From Ailanthus altissimus (taxonomy: Eukaryota; Streptophyta; Magnoliopsida; Sapindales; Simaroubaceae), in contig OX327684.1 in the NCBI GenBank assembly GCA_946807835.1, forward strand, positions 18,004,501-18,068,500: a stretch of 64,000 nt of DNA. Direction: 5' to 3'. Below, one piece after another: positions 35,547-46,980 of this stretch; position 1 is the stretch's first letter, and each line of letters starts with the position of its first letter. The notes beneath the pieces are model-generated. The model was not told where the DNA came from and did no database searches. It saw only the letters and a program-made list of their open reading frames with translations. The position numbers and the translations under genes are program-made.

Positions 35547-37082
35547 ATTCTCCCCTCCTTATAAGAATTTTGTCCTCGAAATTCATAACTTAAGCAAATA
35601 GATGAGGATACTTAGATCTCATTTCCTCTTCTCGTTCCCAGGTTGCCTCTTCAACTGCATGGTTTCTCTATAAAACCTTTACCAAATAACAAAAAAAATT
35701 TATACATCAAATGATGTCCAATTACTCCAAGTTATTGGAGTAATTATATCATATATCCTTCTGATGTATAAATATTATATCATAATTCCTACACAATCCA
35801 TTCCATAAACACCATCAAATCCAAACTATTAACCTGATAGGATCAAGATATTTACTAAACAGTATTCAATCTCTCAATTTTATAAAATCATATACAAACT
35901 CAAAAATTATAAAAGTATCACAGAATTACTCTTGACATATATCTTAATCCAAGATAAATATTTCACTTCAAAATCACTGCCAAAGTATTTTAAAACTATT
36001 TTATTCTATAGCTTTAAAAATATGTTAATCAAATACTGCAATGAGCTGACACTTTTAGAAAATTATAACAATTCAACCACATTGATCTAAATTCTCAATT
36101 TTGAGTATATCATATTAGACATATAAAATTATCATATTCCATAAATTCGTAATTTGTGAAGATTATTTAGCAGATCAAAAATTATTTGTTACTGTATCAT
36201 ACTGTTAACACAGGATATTTCCAGAATTTCAGGATTATTTTGGTAAATTCACTACAAATTTAATTTTTAGAATTTTCAATCAATTAAAAGTCTCAAATGA
36301 TTTTAGATATGTCTAATTTCATATACTCAAATTCAAAACCAGAATGGAAGCACAACAATTTATAAAATTCCTAGATCAAGAGACTATCAAGTAGAAATTC
36401 TACAATTCATCATAATTTATCAAGCTATCTACATAAATCATCATCAATTCTCACAATATCGTACGAAATCCACATCAAACCCTCAATTGTACATATTTTT
36501 TAAATCAAAACTTAAAGTAATTAACTAAATTAATACCAAGAAACTAAGAAAGGGTTATAATATACCTCTTAAATATTAAATTCTAACTTTCTTCTTCTTC
36601 TTTTTCTCTCCCCTTTCTTTCTCTCTTTTCTCACTCTAAAAGAGGTGGCTTAACCAAAATGAGTTAATTAGGGTTACAAATGTGTATTTTTATACTAAGA
36701 GACTAATTTTTAGTATTTACGAATTAGTCCTTAAAACTTTCAAAGTATTACAATTTGGTCCCTAAAATAAATCTAAAGTCTTGTAAATAAACCCAATACT
36801 AATAGTAGGTCCTTAATCTATAAAAACACTACTAATAACATTATATAAATCAAGTATCACCCACATACAAATAAAAATATGTATATTTATATATATATAT
36901 AAATATTTATTCTTACCGGTTGTGGATAAGTGGTTATTAAAATTCTCCCCTCCTTATAAGAATTTTGTCCTCGAAATTCATAACTTAAGCAAATAGATGA
37001 GGATACTTAGATCTCATTTCCTCTTCTCGTTCCCAGGTTGCCTCTTCAACTGCATGGTTTCTCTATAAAACCTTTACCAAAT
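34295..37082. repeat. Near-perfect 1.39-kb direct tandem duplication
   Basis: Unit 1 (34295-35687) and unit 2 (35688-37082) read the same in the stretches I compared. The only difference found is two extra bases in an AT run (near 36893). Each unit contains about 1.25 kb of LTR plus the polypurine tract and about 140 bp of pol C-terminus. The join falls between ACCAAAT and AACAAAAAAAA. Such identity next to decayed flanks points to a very recent event, or to an assembly error. Confidence 0.9.
35560..35687 (-). pseudogene. Gypsy pol C-terminus, duplicated copy
   Basis: On the - strand this reads NHAVEEATWEREEEMRSKYP and then a stop shortly after HLFA, the known end of chromovirus polyproteins. 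It is the duplicate of 36955-37082 and joins LTR sequence abruptly at 35688. Confidence 0.8.
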
Positions 37083-37340
37083 CAATCTTCTTAGTACGAA
37101 GAATTTTCTCCTTATGGTCTAAAATCCTAATGAGCACTTCTTCATAGGTGAGATCATCTCTAAGTTGAAGTGACTTATAGCTTAGTATATAAGAGGAGTA
37201 CAAAACATATATCCAAAAAATAAACACATGGCACACATTATGAATTTATAATAATAACGTGAAAGGAAAAGTTGATCAAACACGTCATCTACGCCTTCAA
37301 GGATATCAAATAGACCAATAAATATAGAGTTGAACTATAA
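36955..37340 (-). pseudogene. Gypsy integrase C-terminal region
   Basis: Reading leftward on the - strand come YIGLFDILEG (about 37330), SYKSLQLRDDLTYEEVLIRI, ILRTKKIDLVKVL, then a stop where Trp is expected, NHAVEEATWER and YPHLFA. These are the final segments of Ty3/gypsy integrases. Farther right, to about 37720, only faint traces remain. Stops show the copy is inactive. Confidence 0.8.
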
Positions 37341-37719
37341 AAATGATACACACATATTTTTTATTCTCTTCATCCGTTCATTCAATATTTAATGGGCATC
37401 TATAAACTTTACCTTTTATTCATTAAAGAATGACATGATGTAGAATACCCATACTAGCCTCTTAAATATAATTTTTAACTCTTTTGAAAATTTTAATCCC
37501 TTCAACATGTACTCATATGTCATAATATCATTCATTACCTTAATATCATTCTCAAAATGAAAATAATTTAGCATTGTTACACAACTAAGTTGTCATTCAA
37601 ATCAGAATGTTAAAGGCATTATCTTAAATGATCGAAAATCAACTTCAATGAAAATACTTATAGTTCAATTGATTCTTAAACCATAGATCTCAGCATTATA
37701 TCTCTTACTTTAGCTCTTT
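37341..37719. other. Gypsy interior, barely recognisable
   Basis: AT-rich sequence between the integrase end and the pararetrovirus fragment, probably decayed gypsy coding DNA. No clear motif is seen. Confidence 0.3.
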
Positions 37720-37799
37720 AAAAATAGTCCATCTTATTGGACATCATTTTCTCATTGAGATTGACATGTTTGTTTTTTCTAATGTGCTCAGTTTCAAAC

Positions 37800-38096
37800 A
37801 GAAAAGATTCCACTAGCATAATTAATGCGATGGCAAAGATGGTTTTTAACTATTCCTTTAACGTCATCTGCGTAAAAGGAAAGGACAAAACGATTGCTAA
37901 TTTTTTTTCACAAAACTTTATAAATAGCCTAAACCTCATAATCACTTTTCTAGCAATAAAGAAAACTAACCCTCTTACCATATTCATGATGAGTAATTTC
38001 ACAGTTACTCCTCTGGTACCTTTTACTCCTCCTAAACTCCCAGAGCCCATCCGAACCAGAACACTTCACCACTTCACTCAGCAGCTAAAGAATTAA
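37800..38096 (+). pseudogene. Pararetrovirus RNase H C-terminal fragment (copy 2)
   Basis: The blocks VKGKDKTI and SQNFINSL match the C-terminus of the RNase H region in copy 1. The following Thr-rich tail and PLVPFTPPKLPEPIRTRT are also shared. A frame change near 37840 separates the upstream part. Confidence 0.7.
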
Positions 38097-38212
38097 TCTA
38101 GCATTATGCAATAGAGGCAGGTCACGAGCATGGTTACTCTGTAATTGGCGGTCCTCTTTTTAATCTGAATTACCCATTTTTTCATCTCCATCGAATCACT
38201 TATCTCTAAAAA

Positions 38213-38935
38213 TTGTCAAAATCCGTCCTTTACCTACTCTGGTATCTGTTGGATCTATACATCATTGCAATGGAGCTTCCATTACAAAATACTCTAGACT
38301 GGATACAGCAACATGATGAAGAAAATCATGTATGCATTTTCCTCCAATGGTTTTATCCAAAATCTTGGTGGAATAGCAAGCTACAACACATGTTACATAG
38401 GCACATAAACAGTTCAGTCAATCCCAGACATCTGCACACAGTCCTATTACTCCAAAGAAAATGAATAATATTCTCAAACCATGAGATTCATTACTACCCT
38501 ACTATTAAAGATTATTTCACCTTTCCATACTCTTTGCAGTTATTCCACAAAAAACACAAAATGGAGCTCAGAGCACTTGAAAAGGTCTTGGCAGAAGAAA
38601 ATCAAATTATTCCACCTTCGATATGGATCTCTCCCCATGACCAAGTACCTTGGGAGAATATGCCACCAGACTTTTCTAAAAGAATGAATAATGAAAATTC
38701 CACTTTTCACAAAAACCAAATACTTGCCGCTCTATCACATCAAAGAGAGACTGACTACTCTAGACACCACCACTACTTTTCAAATCCAAATGAACTTCCT
38801 TCAAACCTGAACAACTTTCTACAGCCCAGTGTGCCAGGTGACCACATGCAGATTGATGAAACACTTCACCAACCCAACTTGACTTTATCATTATTCCAAG
38901 ATTCTCAACCTTATCCAACTAACAGCGAAGTCTAA
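38213..38935 (+). pseudogene. Pararetrovirus downstream ORF of unknown function (copy 2)
   Basis: It matches the ORF at 3373-4095 of copy 1, with blocks IFLQWFYPKSWW, LHQPNLTLSLFQDSQPYPT and HYFSNPNELP. It spans two frames (38213-38464 and 38534-38935), interrupted by a stop and a shift near 38465-38530. The longest open piece is 133 codons. Function is unknown. Confidence 0.65.
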
Positions 38936-39589
38936 ATAGAAGCAACTGCATTGATGAGAATCAGCTAATGGATACCACATCACCAGACACGAGAAGTTTC
39001 TGACCAATTTAATGACTTTACCCAAGGATACTATAGTGATAATTCAAACTACTCATCATTTAGCAGTTAATCATAATATGAGTTCTTTTGCTTATCTTTA
39101 TATCAAGTGTGCTTTATCTTTATGTCATATCTGCTTTTAATCTATTGGCCAAAAAGTCCACGTTAGGACCACAAAAATCCTTGTAACTATTAAAGTTAAT
39201 TTGGCCTCAAGTCCAAAAGTCTAGATGCTAGCCCAAAAAGTCTTCAAGTCATAAATGCATTGTCGGCTATTAGTGCCAAAATGACAAGGTCCTTAAGTCT
39301 ATAAAATAGGCCTTTATTTGACTTTTCTTAATCATTTTACCTAACTCATCACGCTTCCGACACAATTTTATCACACTTAAATATCAACAAATATTTATTC
39401 AAAATTTTGCCGCCTATTGTCCCTTATAAATGATAAAATAAAACTCATTATTTTCTTTTTGTATCACAAGAATCGAAAAAAATATATACTTAAACATACT
39501 TACACATATGCTCCACAACTATTATCAAATATTATTTTTCTATAAATACATTATTTTTGCATCCTTATACAAACTCGAAAATATTCAAA

Positions 39590-40230
39590 AGATTAGGGTG
39601 AGCATAATAATAGAGGAAACCTCAGCTCGTCGATTCACAAAAATTTGTGTCTTTTGTGGAACTATTGAAGAGTTTGTAAAAGCTGCAGAAAATTTTGGTA
39701 AGGTATTAGCTGAGCGAAATATATATTTAGTATATGGAGGAGGTAACCATGGGTTAATAAGGTCTGTGGCAAAAGCTGCACACAATAAAGGTAGTCGAGT
39801 TTTGGGTATCATTCCAAAACCTCTACCTATTGAAAATATTATAAGATAAATAGTTGAGGATGACTTACAAGTCTCATCTATGAACAAGCGAATAGCTCAA
39901 ATGCTTAGGTATGCAGATGCCTTCATAGCTCTACTAGAAGGTTTTGGGACCTTGGAGGAAAATTTTCAAATTGCCTCATAGGCACAATTACAAATCCACC
40001 AAAAATCTATTGGTTTGTTAAATGTTAATGATTTTTATAACAGGTTGTTATCTTTTCTTGACTATGTAATAGAAAGACAATTCATCTCATTTCTAGCACG
40101 ACGGATTCTTATTTCTGCTCCAACTATTGATCAACTGATTGATCAATTACAATCTTTTATCCCTCTGTCTAATCCAACATTGCATCAGTTAGATTGGTCT
40201 ACTCATGATAGTGAGAAAAAGCAAAAATAG
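39590..40230 (+). pseudogene. Intronless LOG-like (cytokinin phosphoribohydrolase) retrocopy
   Basis: One continuous frame of about 210 codons matches plant LOG enzymes from N- to C-terminus: SARRFTKICVFCG, YLVYGGGNHGLI, VLGIIPKPL, MNKRIAQMLRYADAFIAL, GFGTLEEN and SIGLLNVNDFYN. LOG enzymes release active cytokinin bases from riboside 5'-monophosphates. Two in-frame stops (39847-39849 and 39979-39981) break it. The expected start codon reads ATA, and the PGG of the PGGxGTxxE site reads LEG. Plant LOG genes normally have several introns; none is seen here, so this is most likely a processed copy. It lies between the LTRs of the gypsy element. No poly(A) tail or target duplication of its own was found. 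Confidence 0.85.
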
Positions 40231-40695
40231 ATTTAAATCTCACTCCGTAGCCTCTACTGTATTTTTATTGCTGCTATTGTTGTTGTTGTTGTTTTCTTAT
40301 TCAATAAAAGTTTTTTCAATTGATGTCTTCAATACTTTACTTTTCTATATTTTGACATTGAGAAAATTATCTCAATTTGCTCTATGACATGTAAATTATC
40401 ATTACAAGATGTTCGGCATCATTATTGCTAAGCATATTAGTCACAACTTAAAAAAAAACTCTAGATAGTAACATTAAGATCCACAAAAGTATCATTATCT
40501 ATAATATAAATAATCTTAGCATCTCTTAGATAATGTGTCATCTTCTCACAATCATACAAAAATTAAGCAAGATGTCAAACATTTACACAACAAAACTATA
40601 AATACAATCTTAAGGATTTGACATCTGCTCGGTTCCCTTGACTCGACACCTAAAAGTCTATAGAATCATATCTTAGCTCTGATATTACTAAAAGC
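40231..40695. other. Gypsy 5' interior remnant and primer site
   Basis: AT-rich remainder between the LOG copy and the 5' LTR. At 40673-40684 the - strand reads TAATATCAGAGC, a decayed form of the tRNA-Met primer site TGGTATCAGAGC, placed correctly just inside the 5' LTR. Confidence 0.55.
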
Positions 40696-41839
40696 TGTCA
40701 CGCCCCAGACCCAAAAGATCTAACACACGACATAACTTACATTCATTCAATAATGAACACACATATAATCTTATTGTTTCTAGTATATCCCTAAATTCTT
40801 GTTTACGGGTTAGTCTCATGTTTAAATATCACATAAATATTTATTGATAATATTTAAATATTCATTTCCATTTTTTAAAATTATAACAATTGAATTATGA
40901 CTAGGGCAATTAGTAAACTGGAGATACGCAAAGTTTTCTCAGAGATTAACACTCTACTACGTCACCAGTAGTAACTTTGTTACCAGAAGTCCAAAATATA
41001 TTCATTGCAAATTCTTACTTAAAATCAACCCATGACCATACTTGAAGAAATATAAACCAAATACAACTACACCTAATAAAATAAAACATAAGTATTTATT
41101 CAATAGGGACAAATCAAATATCTTAAACCACACGTCCTCAAATGAAACACTCAGCAACTTAGTAACTTAGGGAACCCAAAGGACAGCAGAAACCTTGCTA
41201 AATCTGCTAAGCACACATGTACCTTATTTACCTGAAATCACCATAAACTGTAATAAGTATAAAACTCAGTAAACATGCTAGTTTTTCATATATCAAAATA
41301 CAAATACATATATGTACACAAGGCATGTGTATGATATACTGTGATAAATCAAAATCAAATTTTATCAAATCACATGTTAAGTAAGCGCTTACACATTCTT
41401 TCAAAATATATAATAGGAATACAATCACTCAACTACTACTTAGTAGGACTTCCATATCACATATCACATAATGAGCCAAATGTCACTCGTAGGTGACATA
41501 CCGTATGAGAAGAATAGTACAAGTGAGGATTAAATTACACATATATAATGCTCATGCCCGAAGGTAAGAGCCAAACCCTCACCTTGATCATCGGTGAGTC
41601 CTCTCACATGCACAATATGCCACCACATGAATGTGATGACTCAATCTTCCTTTAGATACCAATAGAATCCTCCCTACATACGGAACATATAATATATACC
41701 AATTCCGAAGGAAATGCCATACACAAAGGCTCCACAAATCACATAAGATGTCTACTAAGTCAACAGTGAGTTCAAGCATCCTCAAAACACAAAATGTTTC
41801 TCATTGACATATTACACTTCAAAAGCTTTCTTTGTTAAA

Positions 41840-43270
41840 TGACACGTCCAGAATATAGAAGTTATTCCCAAGTGCAGGATTGTCGAAGTAATAAATAACC
41901 CGATGAGAACGAAGTCAATCCACAGGGAAGTAGAATTAAAATTACAAATTATAAACACTTTAAAGATAATTAATGCAGTATAAGATGTTTGCAAATATTA
42001 TTTCAATTAACCAATTCAAATAAAAAGCTAAGGTTATAGAGATTCACTCTTGGCATAAGAAATAAGAATATATTTAATTTTTTTATAACTCAATTGGAAT
42101 CCTCACACAAAGAAGGTTCCAACCGGAAAATATAGCAATTAAAGTTCATCATCATTTATATATTGATTAGTATTTATTTCTTTCAATTATTATACACCAA
42201 ATCTTATAAATGGGTTCAAGTATTTATTATGCCAATCTTTATATTTGTCTACAATAAATCAAGACTCCCACTTTACAAGAAATGTTATATAAACCAAATC
42301 TTGTAAATGGTTTCAGGAATTTATTGTGTCAAGTATTAAGTTTGTCAATAATAAATCAAGAATCACCACTTTAGAAGAAAGGGTATTAATTCTACAAACA
42401 AAATAAATACATCATATATAAATTTGCATAACTTAAAAATGAAGCATTAAATTCATGAATAAATATTAAACATATCTTATTACCTTGCCAAGAGCTTCAC
42501 CCTTTCACCTTAGCTTAAACAAAATTATTTGGACATAATAAAGCTAAATGAAAAGAAAAGAAATGGAATAAGAAATAACATGACTTAATAGTAAACAAGA
42601 GAAATAATAGTACAAGGAAATGGATTCAAAGGAAAAGTATTTTGAACTAAATTCTAACTTTCTAATTACATTCTTTAGGCATAAACAAGCCACCTATTTA
42701 TAGAAAAACATGGATAAATCGAGACAAATTTGGAGGGAACCACTTGGTTGATGAAAGTCAAGAATGGTGGCAAAATAATTTGCATTCATTATCACTTGGG
42801 TACCCACTTGATTATCTAATTTGGAATTGATGTGATCCGAATTAGCTGTCACTTAAAACATAAAGGTTATAGATAAGTCTCTTATCTTTCCAAATTGAGT
42901 GATCGCATACGTATTAGATACGTATTTATATAGTTATGGGCCAAATACTGATAACTGTTCAAACTGGGCCTGTACTGCAGATCAATTCTGTTCTAGGCCA
43001 ATTTTCACCCTCTAAACACTCGAATTTCCAATTCTTTTTGAAATAAAATATGTTAGCCCATTGAGTCAGATCTGTACAGGATTAAGAATCACCTCAATTG
43101 GATCTTTAGGTAGAAAGTTATGCCCATTTTATCGAACCTGCCACAAAACAGTTATAAGATAATTAAGTACAATATTGTAAACATACTTAAGTTAAGAAAA
43201 TTAAATACACTAGTAATACAAAACAATCATGTAAAACCCTTATTAAATGTGTAATTTCAAGTGTTCATCA
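41840..43270. mobile_element. Solo LTR (1431 bp) nested in the gypsy 5' LTR
   Basis: The insertion interrupts sequence that is continuous in the 3' LTR near 33900. It starts TGACACGTCC and ends GTGTTCATCA, and is flanked by the 5-bp duplication TTAAA (41835-41839 and 43271-43275). TG...CA ends and a 5-bp duplication fit a solo LTR. No coding sequence is present. Inside are two similar tandem units of about 100 bp (about 42189-42285 and 42293-42385). The superfamily and orientation are not determined. Confidence 0.8.
42189..42385. repeat. Tandem duplication inside the nested solo LTR
   Basis: Two diverged units begin ACCAAATCTTRTAAATGG and end near CACTTTARAAGAAA. It looks like an old internal duplication of a segment of about 100 bp. 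Confidence 0.7.
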
Positions 43271-44574
43271 TTAAACACATTTCTTTTTGAGAGCTCATTT
43301 TCAAAAATACATATATGTCATGTATGTCTATACTCACATTCATAAACACATGTCTTTCACATTTTATATCAAAATATACTTTGATATAACATAAACATAA
43401 TCCTAAGCATATTTACAAAATCATACATAACAATTACTATATTTATTGTGATTTCAGAAAAAAGTCTAGTATACTTACCTCTTAGCACTTTCAGGTACAA
43501 TGATTAATTCTCCTTAACCTATCAATGGAGATTAATCCTTTCAGAAGCCTCAAATTCACACAAAATACTTTAAATAGTTCACAAAATTACATATATTGCA
43601 CTTATCAAATCGAATTGGTCTAATTACTTAGTTTCTCAAAACCTGTCATTTTGACCACTTACACTTAACAAAATTTTCTTATACATCAAATGATGTTCAA
43701 TTACTCCAAAATTAAAAAATGTCATTCTTGACTCATATATCCTTCTTATGTATGAATATTATATCATAATTCCTATACAATCCATTCCATAAATACCATC
43801 AAATCTAAACTATTAACCTGATAGGATCAAGATATTTACTGAATAGTATTCAATCTCCTAATTTTATAAAATCATATACTAACTCAAAAATTATAAAACT
43901 ATTATAGAATTACTCTTGACATATATCTCAATCCATGATAAACGTTTCACTTCAAAATCACTACCAAATTTATTTTAAAACTATTTTATTCTATAGCTTT
44001 AAAAATCTGTTAATCAAATACTGCAATGAACTGACACTCTTTAGAAAATCATAACAATTTACCACATTGATCTAAATTCTCAATTCTGAGTATATCATAT
44101 TAGACATATAAAATTATCATATTCCATAAATTCATAATTTTTAAAGATTATTTAGCAGATCAAAAATTATTTGTCACTGTATCATACTGTTAACATAGGA
44201 AATTTTCAGAATTTTAGGGTCATTTTGGTAAATTCACTACAAATTTAATTTTTAGAATTTTCAATCGATTCAAAGTCTCAAATGATTCTAGATATGTCTA
44301 ATTTCATATACTCAAATTCAAAACCAGAATGGAAGCAAAACAATTTATAAAATTCCTGGATCAAGAGACTATCAAGTAGAAATTCTACAATTCATCATAA
44401 TTTATCAAGCTATCTACATAAATCATCATCAATTCTCACAATATCTTACGAAATCCACATCAAATCCTCAATGGTACATATTTTAGAAATCAGAACTTAA
44501 AGGAATTAACTAAATTAATACCAAGAAACTAAGAAAGGGTTATAATATACCTCTTAAAGATTAAATTCTAACTT

Positions 44575-44657
44575 TCTTCTTCTTCTTCTTCTTCTTCTTC
44601 TTCTTCTTCTTCTTCTTCTTCTTCTTCTTCTTCTTCTTCTTCTTCTTCTTCTTCTTT
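44575..44657. repeat. (CTT)n microsatellite expansion in the gypsy 5' LTR
   Basis: About 27 CTT units sit where the 3' LTR copies (near 35205 and 36600) have only about four. The expansion happened after the element inserted. Confidence 0.9.
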
Positions 44658-44993
44658 TTCTCTTTCTCTCCCCTTTCTTTCTCTCTTTTCTCACTCTAAA
44701 AGAGGTGGCTTAATCAAAATGAGTGAATTAGAGTTACAAATGTTGTTTTTAATACTAAGAGGCTAATTTTTAGTATTTATGAATTAGCCCTAAAAACTTT
44801 TAAAGTATTACAATTTGGTCCCTAAAATAAATCTAAAGTCTTATAAATTAAATTAATATTATTAGTAGGTCCTTAATCTATAAAAAAAAAAACTTCTAAT
44901 AACAATACACAAATTAAGTATCACCCACATACAACTAAAATATGTATAAATATTTATTCTTACCGGTTGTGGATAAATGGTTATTACACTTTG

Positions 44994-46980
44994 GTTCCAC
45001 ACATGTCAGAGACCTTTCATGGTTTGACCACTGGGTGTCGCTGAGTATGGTCTGATGCTCATAGAGTCTGGTAAGTGTAGAAATGGGTTTCAGCTTATAT
45101 AGGTGAGTTAAATATCCAGATACTCTAAGGTTGTGTTCCAGGAAGTTTTATGGCCATAAACATTAAACCTGGGAAAAAGTTTCCCGTGGTATAAATAATA
45201 TTGTAAAAGAGTTTGTGGATATTGTTTATTAGAATGTAAATCGAAGAGATATGTTTATAGTTGAGCAATAGGAGACTTGACGGTATTGATCTATGTCTCC
45301 GCTCTTTCAGGATATTAATAACGGAGGGATTGTACGAATATGGATTAATCTCAACTTATATAGTTCAACATGCCATTTTGTATTATGTATAACGTGTTTG
45401 TGGGAGCATTGGTTATGGACTTACGAAAATATTCCATGAAATAAAATGAGTGTGAACCTAAGAAATCTCACTATATGAAGTGTACTCATTAAGCACGTGG
45501 GTAGCGCACCGAATCAAATTGTTTGATTCAAATTTTTTTTTGAAAAATATAAATTTATCTCAGGGTCTCTCGGGAAGTAGTTAAAGTTTAAGTGTTAAAC
45601 CTAAAATTATGTCAAATGAGACTTGACACTTTTATCTATCTAGTGTATATCTCAAATTGTACCAATAATATACATGGGTACTAAATTGGGTATTGGTGGA
45701 TGTAGTTACTACTTAAAAAAATAATTATTGTTTATTTAAATTAAATTAATTGATCATTTATTTATTTTAAGGTCTCTCGGAGAGTAACTAAAATTTAAGT
45801 GTTAAACCTAAAATTGTGCCAAGTGAGACTTGACAATTTTATCTACTTAGTGTAGTATCAAATTGTGTTAATAATTTGTATAGGTACTAATTTAAGCATT
45901 AGTAAATAAAATTATTTATAAAAAAGAAGAAGAAGAAGAATGAAACTATTCAACCATTAGTCTAAATCGAATGAATTGGATTTGCACATGGGCCAAAAAT
46001 TTTAATTCAACTATATTCGTGTATAATAAAGCTATCAAATTATGTTCCATTCTTAATTCTTGTGGGAAAATTAAAAAAAAATATTTTGATAATTTATCCT
46101 AATTAACTATACAAATATAATAAAAATTCACATGGGATAAAATTTATTATATTAAACGTGATTAACTGTAATTAATATCATTTTTATATGTGATCCAAAG
46201 ACTTAATATATAATTTTGTATAATTAAAGATGTTGTGGCTAATCTATAATTAATTAAAATTATATGGATCACTTAGACAAAACATATTCAACACTCACCT
46301 AACTTGCATGTATCACCATATACTAAATAAATGATATTTACAAAATTAAATATGAAATTAATACACAATTTTTTTTAAAAAAAAATTGAGTCAAATTGGG
46401 ACCTAATTGCAAATCTCAAAAAGTTTTCTAGCCAAAACATATTCAGCACTCACCTAACTTGAGAGTAGGAGGATCGTTGCCGACCACCCCACTGGCATCA
46501 GCCACTGACCTCGTGTTGCTTGTGCTCCTTAGGTTCCCTCAGGTCGACTAACTCGGACTTAGTGTTTAGTCTACCCTCTACTCAGCACTGGTCCTTACGT
46601 AACCAAATCAAAGCTCTAACCTGACTTTTAGGGATATAAGGTCCAATAAAATTAGATTTTCCTAACTCAACATTCACACTTCTCTCATCAAGTTTGGGTT
46701 GGGCCCCAGGTTGAAAATCGCATCCAAACATCTTGATTGATAGTTTTATGTTTATTTAGATTAGATTACTTATCTTTTTATTTTCATTTATTTGAATAAA
46801 AGTAAGAAGATATAATTTTAGTATTTACCATAATAATAATAATAATTTACCGTATGATACTCTACGCACTCTTTATTACTTGTTTATAATAGCATGCATT
46901 TGTATTTTAAAATAGTATAATATTATTTATAGTTGAAGATCCAAAGTTAGATAAGCTTGTGTTAGCCATTTTGTGGTTTT
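44994..46980. other. Non-coding region right of the gypsy element
   Basis: It is the continuation of the pre-insertion target at 32749. No gene is seen. It contains a diverged tandem repeat (45563-45910) and a 30-bp direct repeat (AAAACATATTCARCACTCAC) near 46280 and 46435. The stretch 46465-46740 is more GC-rich than its surroundings but has no long ORF. Confidence 0.45.
45563..45910. repeat. Two-unit tandem repeat, about 207-bp period
   Basis: Units begin GGTCTCTCGG at 45563 and 45770 and share AGTGTTAAACCTAAAATT and GAGACTTGACA in the same order, with point differences. Confidence 0.75.

Larger units (their letters stand above)
37720..39370 (+). mobile_element. Endogenous pararetrovirus fragment, copy 2, inside the gypsy element
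   Basis: The fragment matches copy 1 (4560 down to about 2980) on the opposite strand. It covers the end of RNase H (37800-37950), the downstream ORF of unknown function (38213-38935, in several frames) and the non-coding region with a TATA-like TCTATAAAATAGG (39297-39310). It starts within RNase H; RT, protease and coat protein are missing. Stops interrupt both ORFs. The two copies differ at many bases, so they are separate or long-separated integrations. Confidence 0.85.
32755..44988 (-). mobile_element. Ty3/gypsy (chromovirus-like) element with replaced interior and foreign cargo
   Basis: Matching 5-bp duplications CTTTG at 32750-32754 and 44989-44993 bound the element. On the - strand the 5' LTR is 44988-40696 (including a later 1.4-kb insertion) and the 3' LTR is 35546-32755. 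Next to the 5' LTR is a decayed tRNA-Met primer site (40673-40684). Just before the 3' LTR lie the polypurine tract and the pol C-terminus (NHAVEEATWER, EMRSKYPHLFA), typical of the Del/Tekay-type chromovirus lineage. Gag, protease, RT and most of the integrase are missing. In their place are a pararetrovirus fragment and an intronless LOG copy. A 1.39-kb tandem duplication also lies inside. Confidence 0.88.
40696..44988 (-). repeat. 5' LTR of the gypsy element (carrying an insertion)
   Basis: On the - strand it starts TGTAATAACC (ending at 44988) and ends GGGGCGTGACA at 40696. Minus the 1431-bp insertion and one target-site copy it is about 2.86 kb. It matches the 3' LTR and the solo LTR but with many point differences, which argues that the insertion is old. 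Confidence 0.85.

Noticed and set aside
32755..37082. Two independent gypsy 3' LTRs in a row
   Set aside because: The second copy is only part of the LTR plus the same pol end, so a tandem duplication explains it better.
37850..38050. Minus-strand frame of 66 codons across the viral fragment
   Set aside because: It is the antisense shadow of the RNase H end on the + strand.
39590..40230. Functional LOG gene
   Set aside because: Two in-frame stops, no ATG at the expected place and a changed PGG motif.
45563..45910. Centromeric or telomeric satellite
   Set aside because: Only two diverged units; no array.
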